Shown: one piece after another, positions 46,096 through 56,221 of the stretch
Numbering within the stretch: the stretch's first letter is position 1
How the letters are laid out: each line of letters starts with the position of its first letter
NCBI RefSeq assembly: GCF_001921745.1
Contig: NZ_MRYA01000002.1
Span: forward strand, 372,001-436,000
Origin: Psychrobacter sp. Cmf 22.2
Lineage (GTDB): Bacteria > Pseudomonadota > Gammaproteobacteria > Pseudomonadales > Moraxellaceae
Reading direction: 5' to 3'
Length of the DNA: 64,000 nt
Notes under the pieces: model-generated
Told to the model about the DNA's origin: nothing
Database searches by the model: none
The model's input: the letters and a program-made list of their open reading frames with translations, nothing else
Made by a program: the position numbers and the translations under genes

Positions 46096-48963
46096 ATGTC
46101 ACTAGTGATGTCATCTACTACACCTAGTAACCAAAGCTATCAGCCTACAGACGAACAAATCCAAGTTTTGAGTACGGCTAGTGCTTTTGCGTATCAGATT
46201 TGGGAGAGTCGGACGACTTCTTGTCAGACGTTTTTGCGCAGTTATCCACTCAATCAAACATTAACTCGTCAGCAAATAGATGATCTTATTCAAGATTATA
46301 CGTTAGATGATAACTACCAGTTGGGTGATGAGGCGACAGTCATGAAAGGGCTGCGAAATCTGCGCAATCTATTGATGATGCGCTGGATTTGGCAGGATGC
46401 TCTAAGAATGATAAAGCTTGAACAGTTGACGGATGAGCTCTCTGAGCTTGCTGATGGTTGTATAGTTTTTGCTAAAGAATATACTTATCAGCAATTGGTT
46501 GCCCAATATGGCAAGCCAACTTTTATAGATGATAAAGGGGTGAAGCGTATTGACGACATGGCAATTATGGCTATGGGTAAACTTGGCGCTCATGAACTGA
46601 ATTTATCGAGTGATATTGACCTGATATTTGTCCACCAAGCGCGTGGCGAGACTGATGGCGATAAAGCACAAGGCACGCGAAGTATTGATAATAAACGCTT
46701 TATGACGCGCCTTGGTCAAGGTATTATTAAGCTATTGGATAATTGTACCGCAGACGGTTTTGTGTTCCGAGTAGACATGCGTTTGCGCCCATGGGGTGAT
46801 GGTAGCGATTTGGCTATTCATCTATCAGCATTGCAAAAGTACTTTGCCAACCATGGCCGAGCGTGGGAGCGTTTTGCTTGGCTAAAAGCACGTGTGGTTG
46901 GTCAAATATCACCGCCATTTTATGATGAGTTGCAATCGCTCATTAAGTCTTTCGTTTTTCGCTATTACGTCGATTATAGTGCTTTTTCGGCTTTGCGTGA
47001 GATGAAATCTCTCATCCAAAATCAAGTGGCACAGCGAGAAGATTTGGATAATATTAAGCTGGGTGCTGGTGGTATTCGTGATATCGAGTTTATCGTACAA
47101 GCCTTTCAGCTTATCTATGGTGGTCGTCATCCGCAGCTACAAGTCAAGTCATGTCTGCAAGCGATGGAGGCGCTGTGTGAGCTTGAATATCTCGAATACT
47201 CGACCTATGGCCAATTACAGGCCGCTTACCGGTTTTTGCGCCGTCTTGAACACGGTATTCAAGCAATTAACGATCAGCAGACCCAGCGGCTACCTAATGA
47301 TGAACACTGGCAGTACAATTTGGCCATTACTTTAGGCTTTGAGACTTGGGCTGCACTACTAACAACGCTTAATCTACATCGCGAAAATGTCAATGTTCCA
47401 TTTGAGCGTATGGTGACTGAACGGCAAGTACCCGATCAAGAAGACACTGAGCTTGACCATGCCAATCTTGATGAGCAAATTGCGCAGCTCAATACCATAC
47501 TAACGGAGCAAAACCGCGCACAACTACAGGCATTTTGGCAATCAAAAATGGTCGCCAACCTACGCGATGAAGCTCGAACACGTTTAGATGACGCTTATCC
47601 AGTAATCGTACATGCGCTGCTTGCGCATCAAGAACAGCAGCAGCTGGCCAATAGTGCACTACCGCGTCTTATTAATTTACTTGAGGCCATCTGTCGACGC
47701 TCAATCTACTTGGTCATGATCGCAGAAAACCCAAATGCCACGGTTGAGCTGATTCCGATGTTGTCTGCTAGCCCTTGGATCGCCAATGAGCTGGCACGGT
47801 ATCCTGTCTTACTGGATACCTTTTTACAGCAGCGCTATCGTCATTTGCCGGACAAACTAGAGCTACACGACATCTTGCGTCAGCGTCTATTGCGTGTAGA
47901 GCCTGATGACGAAGAAGAGCTATTGAGCGTGCTGCGGTTGTTTAAAAAGAATCAGGTGTTGGCCGTTGCTGCCAGTGACGTCTTGGCTGAAAGGCCCATC
48001 ATGAAAGTATCAGATTCTTTAACTTACATTGCAGCTGTGGTGTTAGAAGCGGCACTGGAGCGCGCTTTTGCAGAATTGGTCAAGCGCTACGGCTATCCTA
48101 TCGCCCAAAATGGTGATCCAGTCACTGAAGCTGATTGTGGTTTTGCTATTATTGGTTATGGTAAGCTTGGTGGTCTTGAGCTGTCTTACTCATCCGATTT
48201 AGACTTGGTGTTTTTGCACAAGATAAAAGAGCAGGGCATGACGACTGGTGAGAAGTCAGTAAGTGGGATGAAGTTTGCTGCACGTCTGGCGCAAAAGCTT
48301 ATGACTTATCTTAATACGCAAACGCGTGATGGACGAGCATATGAGATTGATATGCGTCTGCGACCATCAGGTAATGCAGGTATGATGGTGGTCTCTTGCC
48401 ATGCTTTTGAGACTTATCAACGTGACAAAGCATGGGCTTGGGAGCATCAAGCACTGGTTCGGGCACGGGCAATATGCGGTGACAAACGTGTAACAGCACT
48501 ATTTTGCGATATTCGCCGTACGATATTGTCCCTGCCGCGTACACTTGATGAAGTGCGTACAGAGGTAACAAGTATGCGCATCAAAATGCAAAAACATCTT
48601 GGCACCAGTTGGGGACAACAACAAGCTGGCAAGTTTCATCTCAAGCAAGACGCTGGCGGCATTATTGATATTGAGTTTTTAGCGCAATTTGTAGTGCTGG
48701 CTTATTCGCATGAGTACCCAAGCCTGACCAAGTGGAGCGACAACGTACGTATCTTTGAAGAAGTGGCGCTGCTTGGTATTTGGAATGAGCAAGTTTGCCA
48801 AGATTTAACTGATGCGTATCTGCGTATACGAGCTGCTGCCCACCAGCTGGCACTGTCTGAGCAATCCTTGCTGGTAGATGAATCATTATGGACAGAGACA
48901 CGTGCGCTTGTGCAATCTCAGTGGCAACATTTGATGGGTGGACCGTCAATAGAAGCGAAATAA
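46096..48963 (+). CDS. glnE: Bifunctional glutamine synthetase adenylyltransferase/adenylyl-removing enzyme
   Basis: Adds AMP to, and removes it from, glutamine synthetase in response to PII and glutamine, so controlling nitrogen assimilation. The 955-residue protein has two nucleotidyltransferase domains: the N-terminal removing domain with MGKLGAHELNLSSDIDLIFVH and the C-terminal transferase domain with GYGKLGGLELSYSSDLDLVFLH. Each is followed by a DMRLRP segment (RVDMRLRPWG, EIDMRLRPSG) and a helical domain. GGAG at 46084-46087 supports ATG at 46096; an ATG at 46075 lacks such a site. It precedes ilvE, which starts about 190 bases after it, an order also seen in Acinetobacter. Confidence 0.96.
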   Translation: MSLVMSSTTPSNQSYQPTDEQIQVLSTASAFAYQIWESRTTSCQTFLRSYPLNQTLTRQQIDDLIQDYTLDDNYQLGDEATVMKGLRNLRNLLMMRWIWQDALRMIKLEQLTDELSELADGCIVFAKEYTYQQLVAQYGKPTFIDDKGVKRIDDMAIMAMGKLGAHELNLSSDIDLIFVHQARGETDGDKAQGTRSIDNKRFMTRLGQGIIKLLDNCTADGFVFRVDMRLRPWGDGSDLAIHLSALQKYFANHGRAWERFAWLKARVVGQISPPFYDELQSLIKSFVFRYYVDYSAFSALREMKSLIQNQVAQREDLDNIKLGAGGIRDIEFIVQAFQLIYGGRHPQLQVKSCLQAMEALCELEYLEYSTYGQLQAAYRFLRRLEHGIQAINDQQTQRLPNDEHWQYNLAITLGFETWAALLTTLNLHRENVNVPFERMVTERQVPDQEDTELDHANLDEQIAQLNTILTEQNRAQLQAFWQSKMVANLRDEARTRLDDAYPVIVHALLAHQEQQQLANSALPRLINLLEAICRRSIYLVMIAENPNATVELIPMLSASPWIANELARYPVLLDTFLQQRYRHLPDKLELHDILRQRLLRVEPDDEEELLSVLRLFKKNQVLAVAASDVLAERPIMKVSDSLTYIAAVVLEAALERAFAELVKRYGYPIAQNGDPVTEADCGFAIIGYGKLGGLELSYSSDLDLVFLHKIKEQGMTTGEKSVSGMKFAARLAQKLMTYLNTQTRDGRAYEIDMRLRPSGNAGMMVVSCHAFETYQRDKAWAWEHQALVRARAICGDKRVTALFCDIRRTILSLPRTLDEVRTEVTSMRIKMQKHLGTSWGQQQAGKFHLKQDAGGIIDIEFLAQFVVLAYSHEYPSLTKWSDNVRIFEEVALLGIWNEQVCQDLTDAYLRIRAAAHQLALSEQSLLVDESLWTETRALVQSQWQHLMGGPSIEAK

Positions 48964-49155
48964 GCATTTATACAACAAAGGGTATAAATAAAAGCCATGT
49001 AACGACAAACTAAAATGTTTCATTTGTTTGGCTTGCCGATGATATAATCATTTGCACACTAATACGGACTCAGTGTAATCATACAATTTTAATTAAAATA
49101 GTTACTTAAAACTCAACAAAAAGTTAGTCGTTAGTACTAACATAAGGATTTTTAC

Positions 49156-50085
49156 ATGAATATGGCAACACAGGAAGGCAAGCTTTGGATGAACGGTACG
49201 ATGGTTGAACAACCTGATGCCAAAGTTCATGTACTTACCCATAGTTTGCATTATGGTATGGCGGTGTTTGAAGGAGTACGTGCTTATCAAACTGATGACA
49301 ATCGTACCGCAATCTTCCGTTTAAAAGAGCATACTGAGCGTCTGTTAGGGTCTGCAAAGATATTTCAAATGGATGTGCCTTTTGATGTGGCTACGCTTGA
49401 GCAAGCACATAAAGATGTGGTTAAACAAAATGAATTAGCCGAAGCTTATATTCGTCCACTTATTTGGGTGGGCGCAGAAAAACTAGGCCTGTCCTCCCAT
49501 GGCAACAGTATCAATGCAATGGTTGCTGCTTGGCACTGGGGTGCATATCTTGGCGAAGAGGGCATTCAAAACGGTATCCGCGTCAAAACCTCTTCTTATA
49601 CACACCACATGCCAAACGTCACGATGTGTAAGGCTAAGGCTTCAAGTAACTATCCTGTATCTATCATGGCTAACCAAGAAGTGACTCGTAATGGTTATGA
49701 CGAAGCTATCTTGATGGACCCACAAGGCTTTGTTTGCCAAGGTGCCGGCGAGAATTTATTTTTAGTTAAGAATGGTGAGCTACATACCCCAGACTTATCT
49801 GGTGGAGCTTTGGATGGTATTACTCGTCGCACTATTTTACAGTTTGCCGCTGATTTGGGCATTAACGTCATTGAGCGCCGTATCACTCGAGATGAGTTCT
49901 ACCTGGCCGATGAAATCTTTATGACCGGTACAGCTGCTGAGGTTACGCCTATTCGTGAGTATGACGATCGTACTATCGGTAACGGTAGCCGTGGTCCATT
50001 GACTGAAAAGCTGCAAACCTTGTATTTTGATGTGGTGCATGGGCGTAATGAGAAGTATATGGATTGGTTAAGCTTTATTGACTAA
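49156..50085 (+). CDS. ilvE: Branched-chain amino acid aminotransferase
   Basis: PLP-dependent enzyme for the last step of leucine, isoleucine and valine synthesis. The 309-residue class IV aminotransferase has KLWMNGTMVEQPDAKVHVLTHSLHYGMAVFEGVRAY, AYIRPLIWVGAEKLGLS, then CKAKASSNYPVSIMA with the PLP Lys, GAGENLFLVKNGELHTP and FMTGTAAEVTPI. AAGGA precedes the ATG. A TATAAT at about 49043 may belong to its promoter. It forms the left flank of the surface-glycan locus (50.2-59.1 kb), as in Acinetobacter. A terminator follows. Confidence 0.96.
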   Translation: MNMATQEGKLWMNGTMVEQPDAKVHVLTHSLHYGMAVFEGVRAYQTDDNRTAIFRLKEHTERLLGSAKIFQMDVPFDVATLEQAHKDVVKQNELAEAYIRPLIWVGAEKLGLSSHGNSINAMVAAWHWGAYLGEEGIQNGIRVKTSSYTHHMPNVTMCKAKASSNYPVSIMANQEVTRNGYDEAILMDPQGFVCQGAGENLFLVKNGELHTPDLSGGALDGITRRTILQFAADLGINVIERRITRDEFYLADEIFMTGTAAEVTPIREYDDRTIGNGSRGPLTEKLQTLYFDVVHGRNEKYMDWLSFID

Positions 50086-50105
50086 TGTTATCTAGCAAAA
50101 TTAAA

Positions 50106-50137
50106 AAGGCTGAACATAATTGTTTAGTCTTTTTTTT
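50106..50137 (+). terminator. Terminator of ilvE
   Basis: AAGGCTGAACA pairs with TGTTTAGTCTT (two wobbles) around TAAT and is followed by a run of T. It separates ilvE from the glycan locus. Confidence 0.75.
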
Positions 50138-50192
50138 ATGTTAATATACGGAGCATATTATTTATTCATACTATTTAAAGTGAGTAGTTTCG

Positions 50193-51029
50193 ATGCCAAT
50201 AGGTAGAAAAGCAACACATAACAATGATATTAAGCAAATTATCTGTATTAAATGGGGCACTAAATACGGGGCTGATTACGCCAATAAGCTCTACGGTATG
50301 GTATCACGCAATATTACGCCACCATTTCGCTTTGTTTGCTTTACGGATGATACGACAAATGTTCGTCCAGAGATTGAGTGTCAAGAGCTGCCTCCTTTAG
50401 ATGTGACTATGCCAACCAATACCTTAGGTAAATGGCCAAAGTCACGACTTTGGGGCGAAAAATTAGGTGATCTATCAGGCACCGTTCTATTTTTAGATTT
50501 GGATGTCATTATTGTCGATAGCCTTGATTCTTTTTTTGAGTATGGCAAACCTGATGATGTTATCTTGTCTTATAATCCAAGTAATCCCTTAGAACGACTA
50601 GGGCAAACATCTTGCTTTCGTTTTCAAGTTGGTTCATTGGTATCTCTTCAAGAAAAATTTAAAGCTGATCCGCAAGGTATCGCTGATAAATACCGCTTTG
50701 AGCAACGCTTTGTAACTCGTAATGCGCCAAATGGTGTCAAGTTATTCCCAAAAAAATGGGTGGCCCACTTTAGACGTAAGTGTCGTCAACCGTTTCCGCT
50801 AAATTATATTAAAGAACCAAAAATCCCTAAAGGGGCACGCATCGTTATCTTCCCAGGTGATCTATATCCTACTCATGCAATTGAGGGAAGATATAACAAA
50901 AACGCTGCTAATAATGCAGTAGATCATTTGAAAAGATTGAAAGAACCCAAGAACCTTAAAAAACCACTACGCCATCTGCGTCATTTTATCTTGCCAGTAG
51001 GATGGATTGAAAAATACTGGAGAGAGTAG
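50193..51029 (+). CDS. Glycosyltransferase-like protein, left paralogue of the glycan locus
   Basis: A 278-residue cytoplasmic protein that looks like a nucleotide-sugar transferase of GT-A fold: IICIKWGTKYGADYANKLYGMV, FVCFTDDTT and the DxD-type motif FLDLDVIIVDS, then FPKKWVAHFRRKCRQPFPLNY and PKGARIVIFPG near the C-terminus. The same blocks occur in the same order in the protein at 57252-58052 on the other strand, so the two are paralogues; the CFTDD/CLTDD and LFLDxD segments are nearly the same. The C-terminus ends in WIEKYWRE against WLKEHWR. A GT8-like role in the lipooligosaccharide core is inferred; acceptor and sugar are unknown. Confidence 0.75.
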   Translation: MPIGRKATHNNDIKQIICIKWGTKYGADYANKLYGMVSRNITPPFRFVCFTDDTTNVRPEIECQELPPLDVTMPTNTLGKWPKSRLWGEKLGDLSGTVLFLDLDVIIVDSLDSFFEYGKPDDVILSYNPSNPLERLGQTSCFRFQVGSLVSLQEKFKADPQGIADKYRFEQRFVTRNAPNGVKLFPKKWVAHFRRKCRQPFPLNYIKEPKIPKGARIVIFPGDLYPTHAIEGRYNKNAANNAVDHLKRLKEPKNLKKPLRHLRHFILPVGWIEKYWRE

Positions 51030-51135
51030 GTTGAACTTATATTTAAATATTTTTATATCCGCAGAAGTTAGTATTGATGTTTTCTATCCTTATTTTCATG
51101 AGAATAGAAGCATCACCCAGTAAATGGATAGAATT

Positions 51136-52002
51136 ATGAGCACGAATGATACCATCAAAGTCTTTGTTGGCTGTGACCCAAATAACTGTGATTTAGAGCA
51201 GATGATGGTTCTAGATTATAGTATTCATAGACATACTAGTATGCCAGTGGAGATAGTATGGATGCAGCTATCGCGCGATCCTGATAGCTACTGGTATTCA
51301 AATCCTGAGACTGGTAAGGGCTGGGATACTACTAAATGGTCAACACCTTTCTCTGGTTTTAGATGGGCAATTCCAGAGTATTGTAACTACTCTGGACGTG
51401 CGATATATATGGATGCTGATGTTGTTATTTTAGACGATTTAGCGAAGCTGTGGCAGAATCCTATCGAAGGACAGTCTATAGTGTCTGCTAAGACGAATGC
51501 TGATATGACTCGCTTGTGTACTTGTATATGGGATTGCCCCAAAGCGCGCAAATATATTCCATCTGTTGAGCAGCTAAAAGACAACATTGATAGTCATAAA
51601 GAGATGATGAAGCTATTCAAAAAAAATAAAAAGCTGATTGAACCTTATCAGGACAGTTATAACTGTATAGATGGTGAAAATTTAGCAATAGAAGAAATCA
51701 AAATATTGCATTACTCAGATATGGGAACGCAATTTAGTCATAAGTATTCGCTACCTAGAGTGAATGAGGAAGGGGTAGAGCATTGGTTTGACGGTGAAGT
51801 CTTACCACATCCAAGACAGGATTTGGTCGATCTTTTCGATGACTACTATAATGAAGCGCTTGCTGCTGGCTATGATCTAGAGAACTATAGAATTGAGCCT
51901 TTTGGTAATTTTCCAAAAAAATCTCAACAAGGCTATATCGGGAATAAAGTGACTCGTCCAAAGTCTTCCAAATCCCTATTTGCAAAATTATTCAAGCGTT
52001 GA
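51136..52002 (+). CDS. Glycosyltransferase-like protein (GT8-like)
   Basis: A 288-residue protein of a GT8-like group: FVGCDPNNCDLEQMMVLDYSI, VEIVWMQLSRDP, TPFSGFRWAIPEYCNYSGRAIYMDADVVIL with the DxD metal motif (DAD), and a C-terminal CIDGENLAI and ILHYSDMGTQF with a conserved His region. It lacks membrane segments. ATG at 51136 (GGAT upstream) is used rather than the ATG at 51124. It lies between the two other plus-strand transferase genes, 107 bases after the first and 65 before the third. Role in the surface glycan is inferred from context and fold. Confidence 0.75.
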   Translation: MSTNDTIKVFVGCDPNNCDLEQMMVLDYSIHRHTSMPVEIVWMQLSRDPDSYWYSNPETGKGWDTTKWSTPFSGFRWAIPEYCNYSGRAIYMDADVVILDDLAKLWQNPIEGQSIVSAKTNADMTRLCTCIWDCPKARKYIPSVEQLKDNIDSHKEMMKLFKKNKKLIEPYQDSYNCIDGENLAIEEIKILHYSDMGTQFSHKYSLPRVNEEGVEHWFDGEVLPHPRQDLVDLFDDYYNEALAAGYDLENYRIEPFGNFPKKSQQGYIGNKVTRPKSSKSLFAKLFKR

Positions 52003-52066
52003 TTCATTTAACATAATAATATTTCACATATTAAATGAATAGTAATTCGTCCATAGGTTATCGTTT

Positions 52067-53167
52067 ATGAAGCAGCATAAAAAAATAGCGTTGCTCGCTA
52101 TTAATTGTCTACAAGGCGGAGGGGCAGAGCGTGTCGTTCTTACTTTGGGACAGGGATTTTACGAATTAGGATACGAAGTACATATTTTAAGGTTTAAACC
52201 GCGGGTCGAATATGATCTTAATCCAAACCTTATTTATCATATGCTCAAATTCAAACCTTATAAGATGATACCAGGAGCAGAGCGTCGCGATAAATTTTTT
52301 GCTCATGCGGTAGATCGTTATGTCAAAAAAAATATTGGACAACCTGATATTATTTTATCAAACCTTGATCGTTCAGATAGTATTTTTAGCTACAGTAGTT
52401 TATCTAACATCATTTATGTGATTCATAATACTTTGTCGTTGTTATATAAGTTCGCAAAAACGGATGTTGGTCATCAAAGAAAAGAAAACTTTACGAGAAT
52501 TTATTCCAAAAATCCTTGCGCCTGTGTGAGTAAGGGAGTAGAAAAGGATTTTGTAGAAAACTTTGGTCATGTTACTTCAACCACAGCAATACACAATCCT
52601 ATTGATAGAGACGGTATTCAAAAGTTAGCTGATGCTTTCATTCCAGAATATCAAAATTATATTATTCATGTTGGCAGTTTTAAAGAAGCAAAACGTCATG
52701 ATGTGCTATTGAGAGCTTACGCAAAGACAGATCAGTCTTTACCGTTGCTTCTCTTGGGTAAAGGTAAGCTTCAAAGTAATATAGAGGAGTTGGTAGCAGA
52801 GCTCAATCTAGAAGATAAGGTAGTTTTTTTAGGCTTCCATGAGAATCCTTTTCCCTACATAAAGCATGCGCAGTTTAAAGTATTGACTTCTGATTGGGAA
52901 GGTTTTGCTTTGGTGATTGCAGAATCTTTAGTTTTAGGGACCCCAGTTATTAGTACTGACTGCCAATCTGGGCCAAGTGAGTTGTTGCCTCAAAAAAACC
53001 TAATGCCTATGAGAGATATAGATGCTATCGCAGCTAAATTAAGCTTAGCCATGAAGAACCCAGAAAAATTTCGCTCTGAATTTAGTGAAGCACTTCTTCC
53101 TGTCACAATAGCAAAGAAATATATTGAATTTGCATCGAATTTTGAGAATACAGACAAGAGATCTTAA
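52067..53167 (+). CDS. Glycosyltransferase family 4-like protein
   Basis: A 366-residue GT-B fold transferase. The N-terminal domain starts ALLAINCLQGGGAERVVLTLG, with the Gly-rich acceptor loop, and the C-terminal domain has IIHVGSFKEAKRHDVLLRAY, LLLLGKGKLQSNIEEL, VVFLGFHENPFPYIKHA and the nucleotide-sugar motif SDWEGFALVIAESLVLGTPVISTDC. This is typical of GT4 enzymes of lipopolysaccharide and capsule synthesis. Base composition looks richer in A and T than in ilvE or aspS. Its stop overlaps the stop of the convergent unknown gene by three bases (53165-53166 shared). Confidence 0.88.
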   Translation: MKQHKKIALLAINCLQGGGAERVVLTLGQGFYELGYEVHILRFKPRVEYDLNPNLIYHMLKFKPYKMIPGAERRDKFFAHAVDRYVKKNIGQPDIILSNLDRSDSIFSYSSLSNIIYVIHNTLSLLYKFAKTDVGHQRKENFTRIYSKNPCACVSKGVEKDFVENFGHVTSTTAIHNPIDRDGIQKLADAFIPEYQNYIIHVGSFKEAKRHDVLLRAYAKTDQSLPLLLLGKGKLQSNIEELVAELNLEDKVVFLGFHENPFPYIKHAQFKVLTSDWEGFALVIAESLVLGTPVISTDCQSGPSELLPQKNLMPMRDIDAIAAKLSLAMKNPEKFRSEFSEALLPVTIAKKYIEFASNFENTDKRS

Positions 53168-53931
53168 TCTAACCACCATTTGGACCAATCATCTCTATGC
53201 AGTTGACGTAGAGTGGCAAAAGCACTTTGGTTATTCTGTAGTTTTTCGAATACAGCCAGCAGTATAGTAGTAGCTAATTTGTCGAATTTACGAAATTTGT
53301 TATAGCGTTTACGCATATTTCTTAAGCTGTCATCAGTACCAATACGAAAATAAGTAAGACCATCGTATAAAGGCAAATCACCGGCATAAAGTATGTCGGT
53401 TTTTTCGTCTAATAACGGCATGGGTTCGGCGTTAGCGCTTAGTTGTAAAAAGTTTTTGGTTTCATGAACCCTTAAGGTGTTCATTAGAGTGATGACGTTC
53501 ATTAGAATAGCAGTTCTAAGAGTATCATTTGAGTGATCAATGAAAGTGTCGCAGGCTGAGACAATCCAGCGCAGCGAAAGATGCTCTAATAAATAGTTGC
53601 TTTCTGAATCCCAAAGCCTCTCAAATTCAGCAAAAGTTTTATCTATTTTGTATTTACGACGCATCAATATAATAAGAGTATTATGATAAAAGCAGAGCTC
53701 AGACTCTCCTAATGATTGATACTTTAGATTATTTAAGTGAATTTCTAAGTCTGTACTTTTACGCTCATCTGTTAGTGCCTCAATATCACACAATGACTCA
53801 GTAATTACTGTCGTTTTCATCTCATCAAAGTTTTTGCCATCATAGTTTTTGATAATCTTACCCGCATTCAATCTTTTTTCGCTTCGAAATGTTAATAGCA
53901 GTTTTCTTTGCCAGTTTGAAGGTGTGGTCAT
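53164..53931 (-). CDS. Unknown protein of the glycan locus, 255 residues
   Basis: I do not recognise this protein. It has no signal peptide or membrane segment and looks soluble, alpha-helical and charged: an opening NWQRKLLLTFRSEKRLNAGK, then SLCDIEALTDERKSTDLEIHLNNL, a region of Leu/Met-rich helices (NTLIILMRRKYKIDKTFAEFERLW, LMNVITLMNTLRVHE), and a C-terminal arm with RNMRKRYNKFRKFDKLATTILL and HRDDWSKWWLD. No Rossmann, DxD or acyltransferase motif is visible. It reads opposite to the GT4 gene (stops overlapping) and is 93 bases from the epimerase gene on its strand. It may be a novel transferase or a helper of the locus. Confidence 0.7.
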   Translation of the reverse strand: MTTPSNWQRKLLLTFRSEKRLNAGKIIKNYDGKNFDEMKTTVITESLCDIEALTDERKSTDLEIHLNNLKYQSLGESELCFYHNTLIILMRRKYKIDKTFAEFERLWDSESNYLLEHLSLRWIVSACDTFIDHSNDTLRTAILMNVITLMNTLRVHETKNFLQLSANAEPMPLLDEKTDILYAGDLPLYDGLTYFRIGTDDSLRNMRKRYNKFRKFDKLATTILLAVFEKLQNNQSAFATLRQLHRDDWSKWWLD

Positions 53932-54024
53932 GTCGCTAAAATCCTTTGAAAAAATATGATGAGATTAGAACTTGAACATCTGTCTAAGAAAATGATACAG
54001 AAATGGCTTATGAAACACTTTTAC

Positions 54025-55023
54025 TTAAACTGAGTAATATTGTTTGTACCACTCTACAAATTTAGCAATACCATCTTCAATACTAATCGAAGGTTTAAAG
54101 CCAACATCAGTGGTTAGCTCATCGATATCCGCATAAGTGATCGGTACATCACCTGGCTGCATTGGAAGCAAGTTCTCTCTAGCTTTTTTACCGCATGCTT
54201 GCTCAATAGCGCTAATGAAGCGGCGCAACGTCACTGGTTGATTATTACCGATATTATATATCTGGTAAGGTGCTATCGCCGTAGTAATGGAGGAGTTTTG
54301 AGGTGCAGGAGTTTTATCAATAAGACGAATGATGCCTTCAACGATATCATCAATATAGGTGAAGTCCCGTTGCATCTCGCCGTTGTTATACACATCGATC
54401 TGCTGCCCTGATAGTATTTTTTTGGTGAAAGAAAAGTAAGCCATATCAGGTCGACCATAAGGGCCGTAAACTGTGAAAAAACGCAAGCCAGTTGTTGGAA
54501 TGTTATATAAATGACTATAAGTATGCGCCATTAACTCATTAGATTTTTTGGTAGCAGCATATAAACTGATAGGGTAATCAACCCGATCTTCAGTGCTAAA
54601 CGGCTGCTTAACATTCATACCATAAACAGAGCTTGAGCTGGCATAGAGTAAGTGCTTAACCTTGCTCTGTCGGCAACCTTCAAGCACATTCAAAAAACCT
54701 ACCATGTTTGAATCCATATAAGCATGCGGATTTTCGATAGAATAACGCACACCAGCTTGAGCACCAAGGTTAATAACAACATCGAATTTGTAGCGACTAA
54801 AGAGAGTAGACATGGCTTCTCGATCAGCTAGATCGAGCTTAATAAACTTAAAAGTCTCTGTTGATGAGTTTTCAATTAGTATTTTTATACGATCATTTTT
54901 CAAGTCCACATCATAGTAGTCATTGATATTATCAATACCAACAATAAAGCAGTTTTTTTCTAACAACTTTTTAATGAGATGAAATCCGATAAAGCCTGCC
55001 GCACCAGTTACTAAGATGTTCAT
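54025..55023 (-). CDS. UDP-glucuronate 4-epimerase-like (NAD-dependent epimerase/dehydratase)
   Basis: An extended short-chain dehydrogenase that probably turns UDP-glucuronate into UDP-galacturonate. The 332-residue protein has the NAD motif VTGAAGFIGFHL, VVINLGAQAGVRYSIENPHAYMDSN, YASSSSVYG, the catalytic YAATKKSNE (Tyr-x3-Lys), and the segment RFFTVYGPYGRPDMA that is typical of CapI/UDP-GlcA epimerases rather than GalE. Its ATG overlaps the ugd stop (TAATG), so the two are translated together: Ugd makes UDP-glucuronate and this enzyme uses it. The substrate is inferred from this pairing and from family motifs. Confidence 0.9.
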   Translation of the reverse strand: MNILVTGAAGFIGFHLIKKLLEKNCFIVGIDNINDYYDVDLKNDRIKILIENSSTETFKFIKLDLADREAMSTLFSRYKFDVVINLGAQAGVRYSIENPHAYMDSNMVGFLNVLEGCRQSKVKHLLYASSSSVYGMNVKQPFSTEDRVDYPISLYAATKKSNELMAHTYSHLYNIPTTGLRFFTVYGPYGRPDMAYFSFTKKILSGQQIDVYNNGEMQRDFTYIDDIVEGIIRLIDKTPAPQNSSITTAIAPYQIYNIGNNQPVTLRRFISAIEQACGKKARENLLPMQPGDVPITYADIDELTTDVGFKPSISIEDGIAKFVEWYKQYYSV

Positions 55024-56189
55024 TAATCGCTCCCAAATAAATCGCGAGTAAACACCTTGTGCGAGACGTCTTGTATATCAGATGACAATCGGTTTGCGAT
55101 AATTACATCGCTTATTGCTTTAAATTCTGCCAAATCCTCTATCACCCGTGAATTAAAGAAATATTTTTCTTTTAAGACAGGCTCATAGACGACTACCTCG
55201 ATGCCTTTTGCTTTAATACGTTTCATAATTCCTTGAATAGCAGACGCTCTAAAATTATCCGAACCGCTTTTCATGACCAACCGATGCACACCAACGACTT
55301 GTGGTTTTTTCTCGATAATTTTATCTGCGATGAAGTCTTTACGAGTTCTGTTAGAGTCAACGATGGCTCTAATAAGGTTGCTTGGTACTTCATGATAATT
55401 TGCTAAGAGTTGCTTAGTGTCTTTAGGTAGGCAATAACCACCATAACCAAAAGATGGGTTGTTATAGTGATTACCAATACGAGGGTCTAAGCCGACGCCT
55501 TCAATGATTTGTTTGGTTTCAAGTCCAAACATCTGCGCATAAGTGTCCAATTCATTAAAATATGCAACTCTCATGGCTAAATAGGTGTTTGAGAACAATT
55601 TTATAGCCTCTGCTTCAGTTGATTTCGTAAAAAGGATTGGCACCTCTTTTTTTATAGCGCCTTCTAGTAATAAGTCTGCAAATAGCTGAGCACGTTCTGA
55701 TTGTTCTCCAATGACAATTCTAGAAGGATAAAGATTATCGTATAAAGCCTTTCCTTCTCTCAAAAATTCAGGAGAAAAAATAATATTATTGGTAGAGTAT
55801 TGTTTTCTTGCTTCAATAGTATATCCGACTGGTACCGTTGATTTAATAATAATTAAAGCAGTTTTATTTACTAGAAGTATTTGTTCAATAACTTTTTCTA
55901 CGCTTTGAGTATTAAAATAATTGGTTTTTGAATCGTAATCAGTAGGCGTCGCAATAATGATAAAGTCAGCATCTTTGTAAGCATTTTTGGCATCTAACGT
56001 AGCTTTAAAATCAATATTTTCGTTCGATAAGAAGTCTTCAATATCCTTGTCTTCGATAGGTGACTTCTTTGAATTAAGTAATTCAACTTTTTCTGGAATA
56101 ACATCCACTGCCGTCACTTTGTTATGCTGGGCGAGCAACATAGCATTTGATAGTCCTACGTAGCCTGTACCTACTACTGTTATATTCAT
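55023..56189 (-). CDS. ugd: UDP-glucose 6-dehydrogenase
   Basis: Oxidises UDP-glucose to UDP-glucuronate with NAD. The 388-residue protein has [64 protein letters not shown] and the catalytic-Cys segment [18 protein letters not shown], as in E. coli Ugd. Length is normal. The base composition is clearly AT-rich compared with aspS or glnE, as in its neighbours, which may point to transfer. It lies between the Stealth-family gene (32 bases upstream) and the epimerase gene on the minus strand. Confidence 0.95.
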   Translation of the reverse strand: MNITVVGTGYVGLSNAMLLAQHNKVTAVDVIPEKVELLNSKKSPIEDKDIEDFLSNENIDFKATLDAKNAYKDADFIIIATPTDYDSKTNYFNTQSVEKVIEQILLVNKTALIIIKSTVPVGYTIEARKQYSTNNIIFSPEFLREGKALYDNLYPSRIVIGEQSERAQLFADLLLEGAIKKEVPILFTKSTEAEAIKLFSNTYLAMRVAYFNELDTYAQMFGLETKQIIEGVGLDPRIGNHYNNPSFGYGGYCLPKDTKQLLANYHEVPSNLIRAIVDSNRTRKDFIADKIIEKKPQVVGVHRLVMKSGSDNFRASAIQGIMKRIKAKGIEVVVYEPVLKEKYFFNSRVIEDLAEFKAISDVIIANRLSSDIQDVSHKVFTRDLFGSD

Positions 56190-56221
56190 AAAAATTCCAA
56201 ATATATGTTCAATTTATTATT

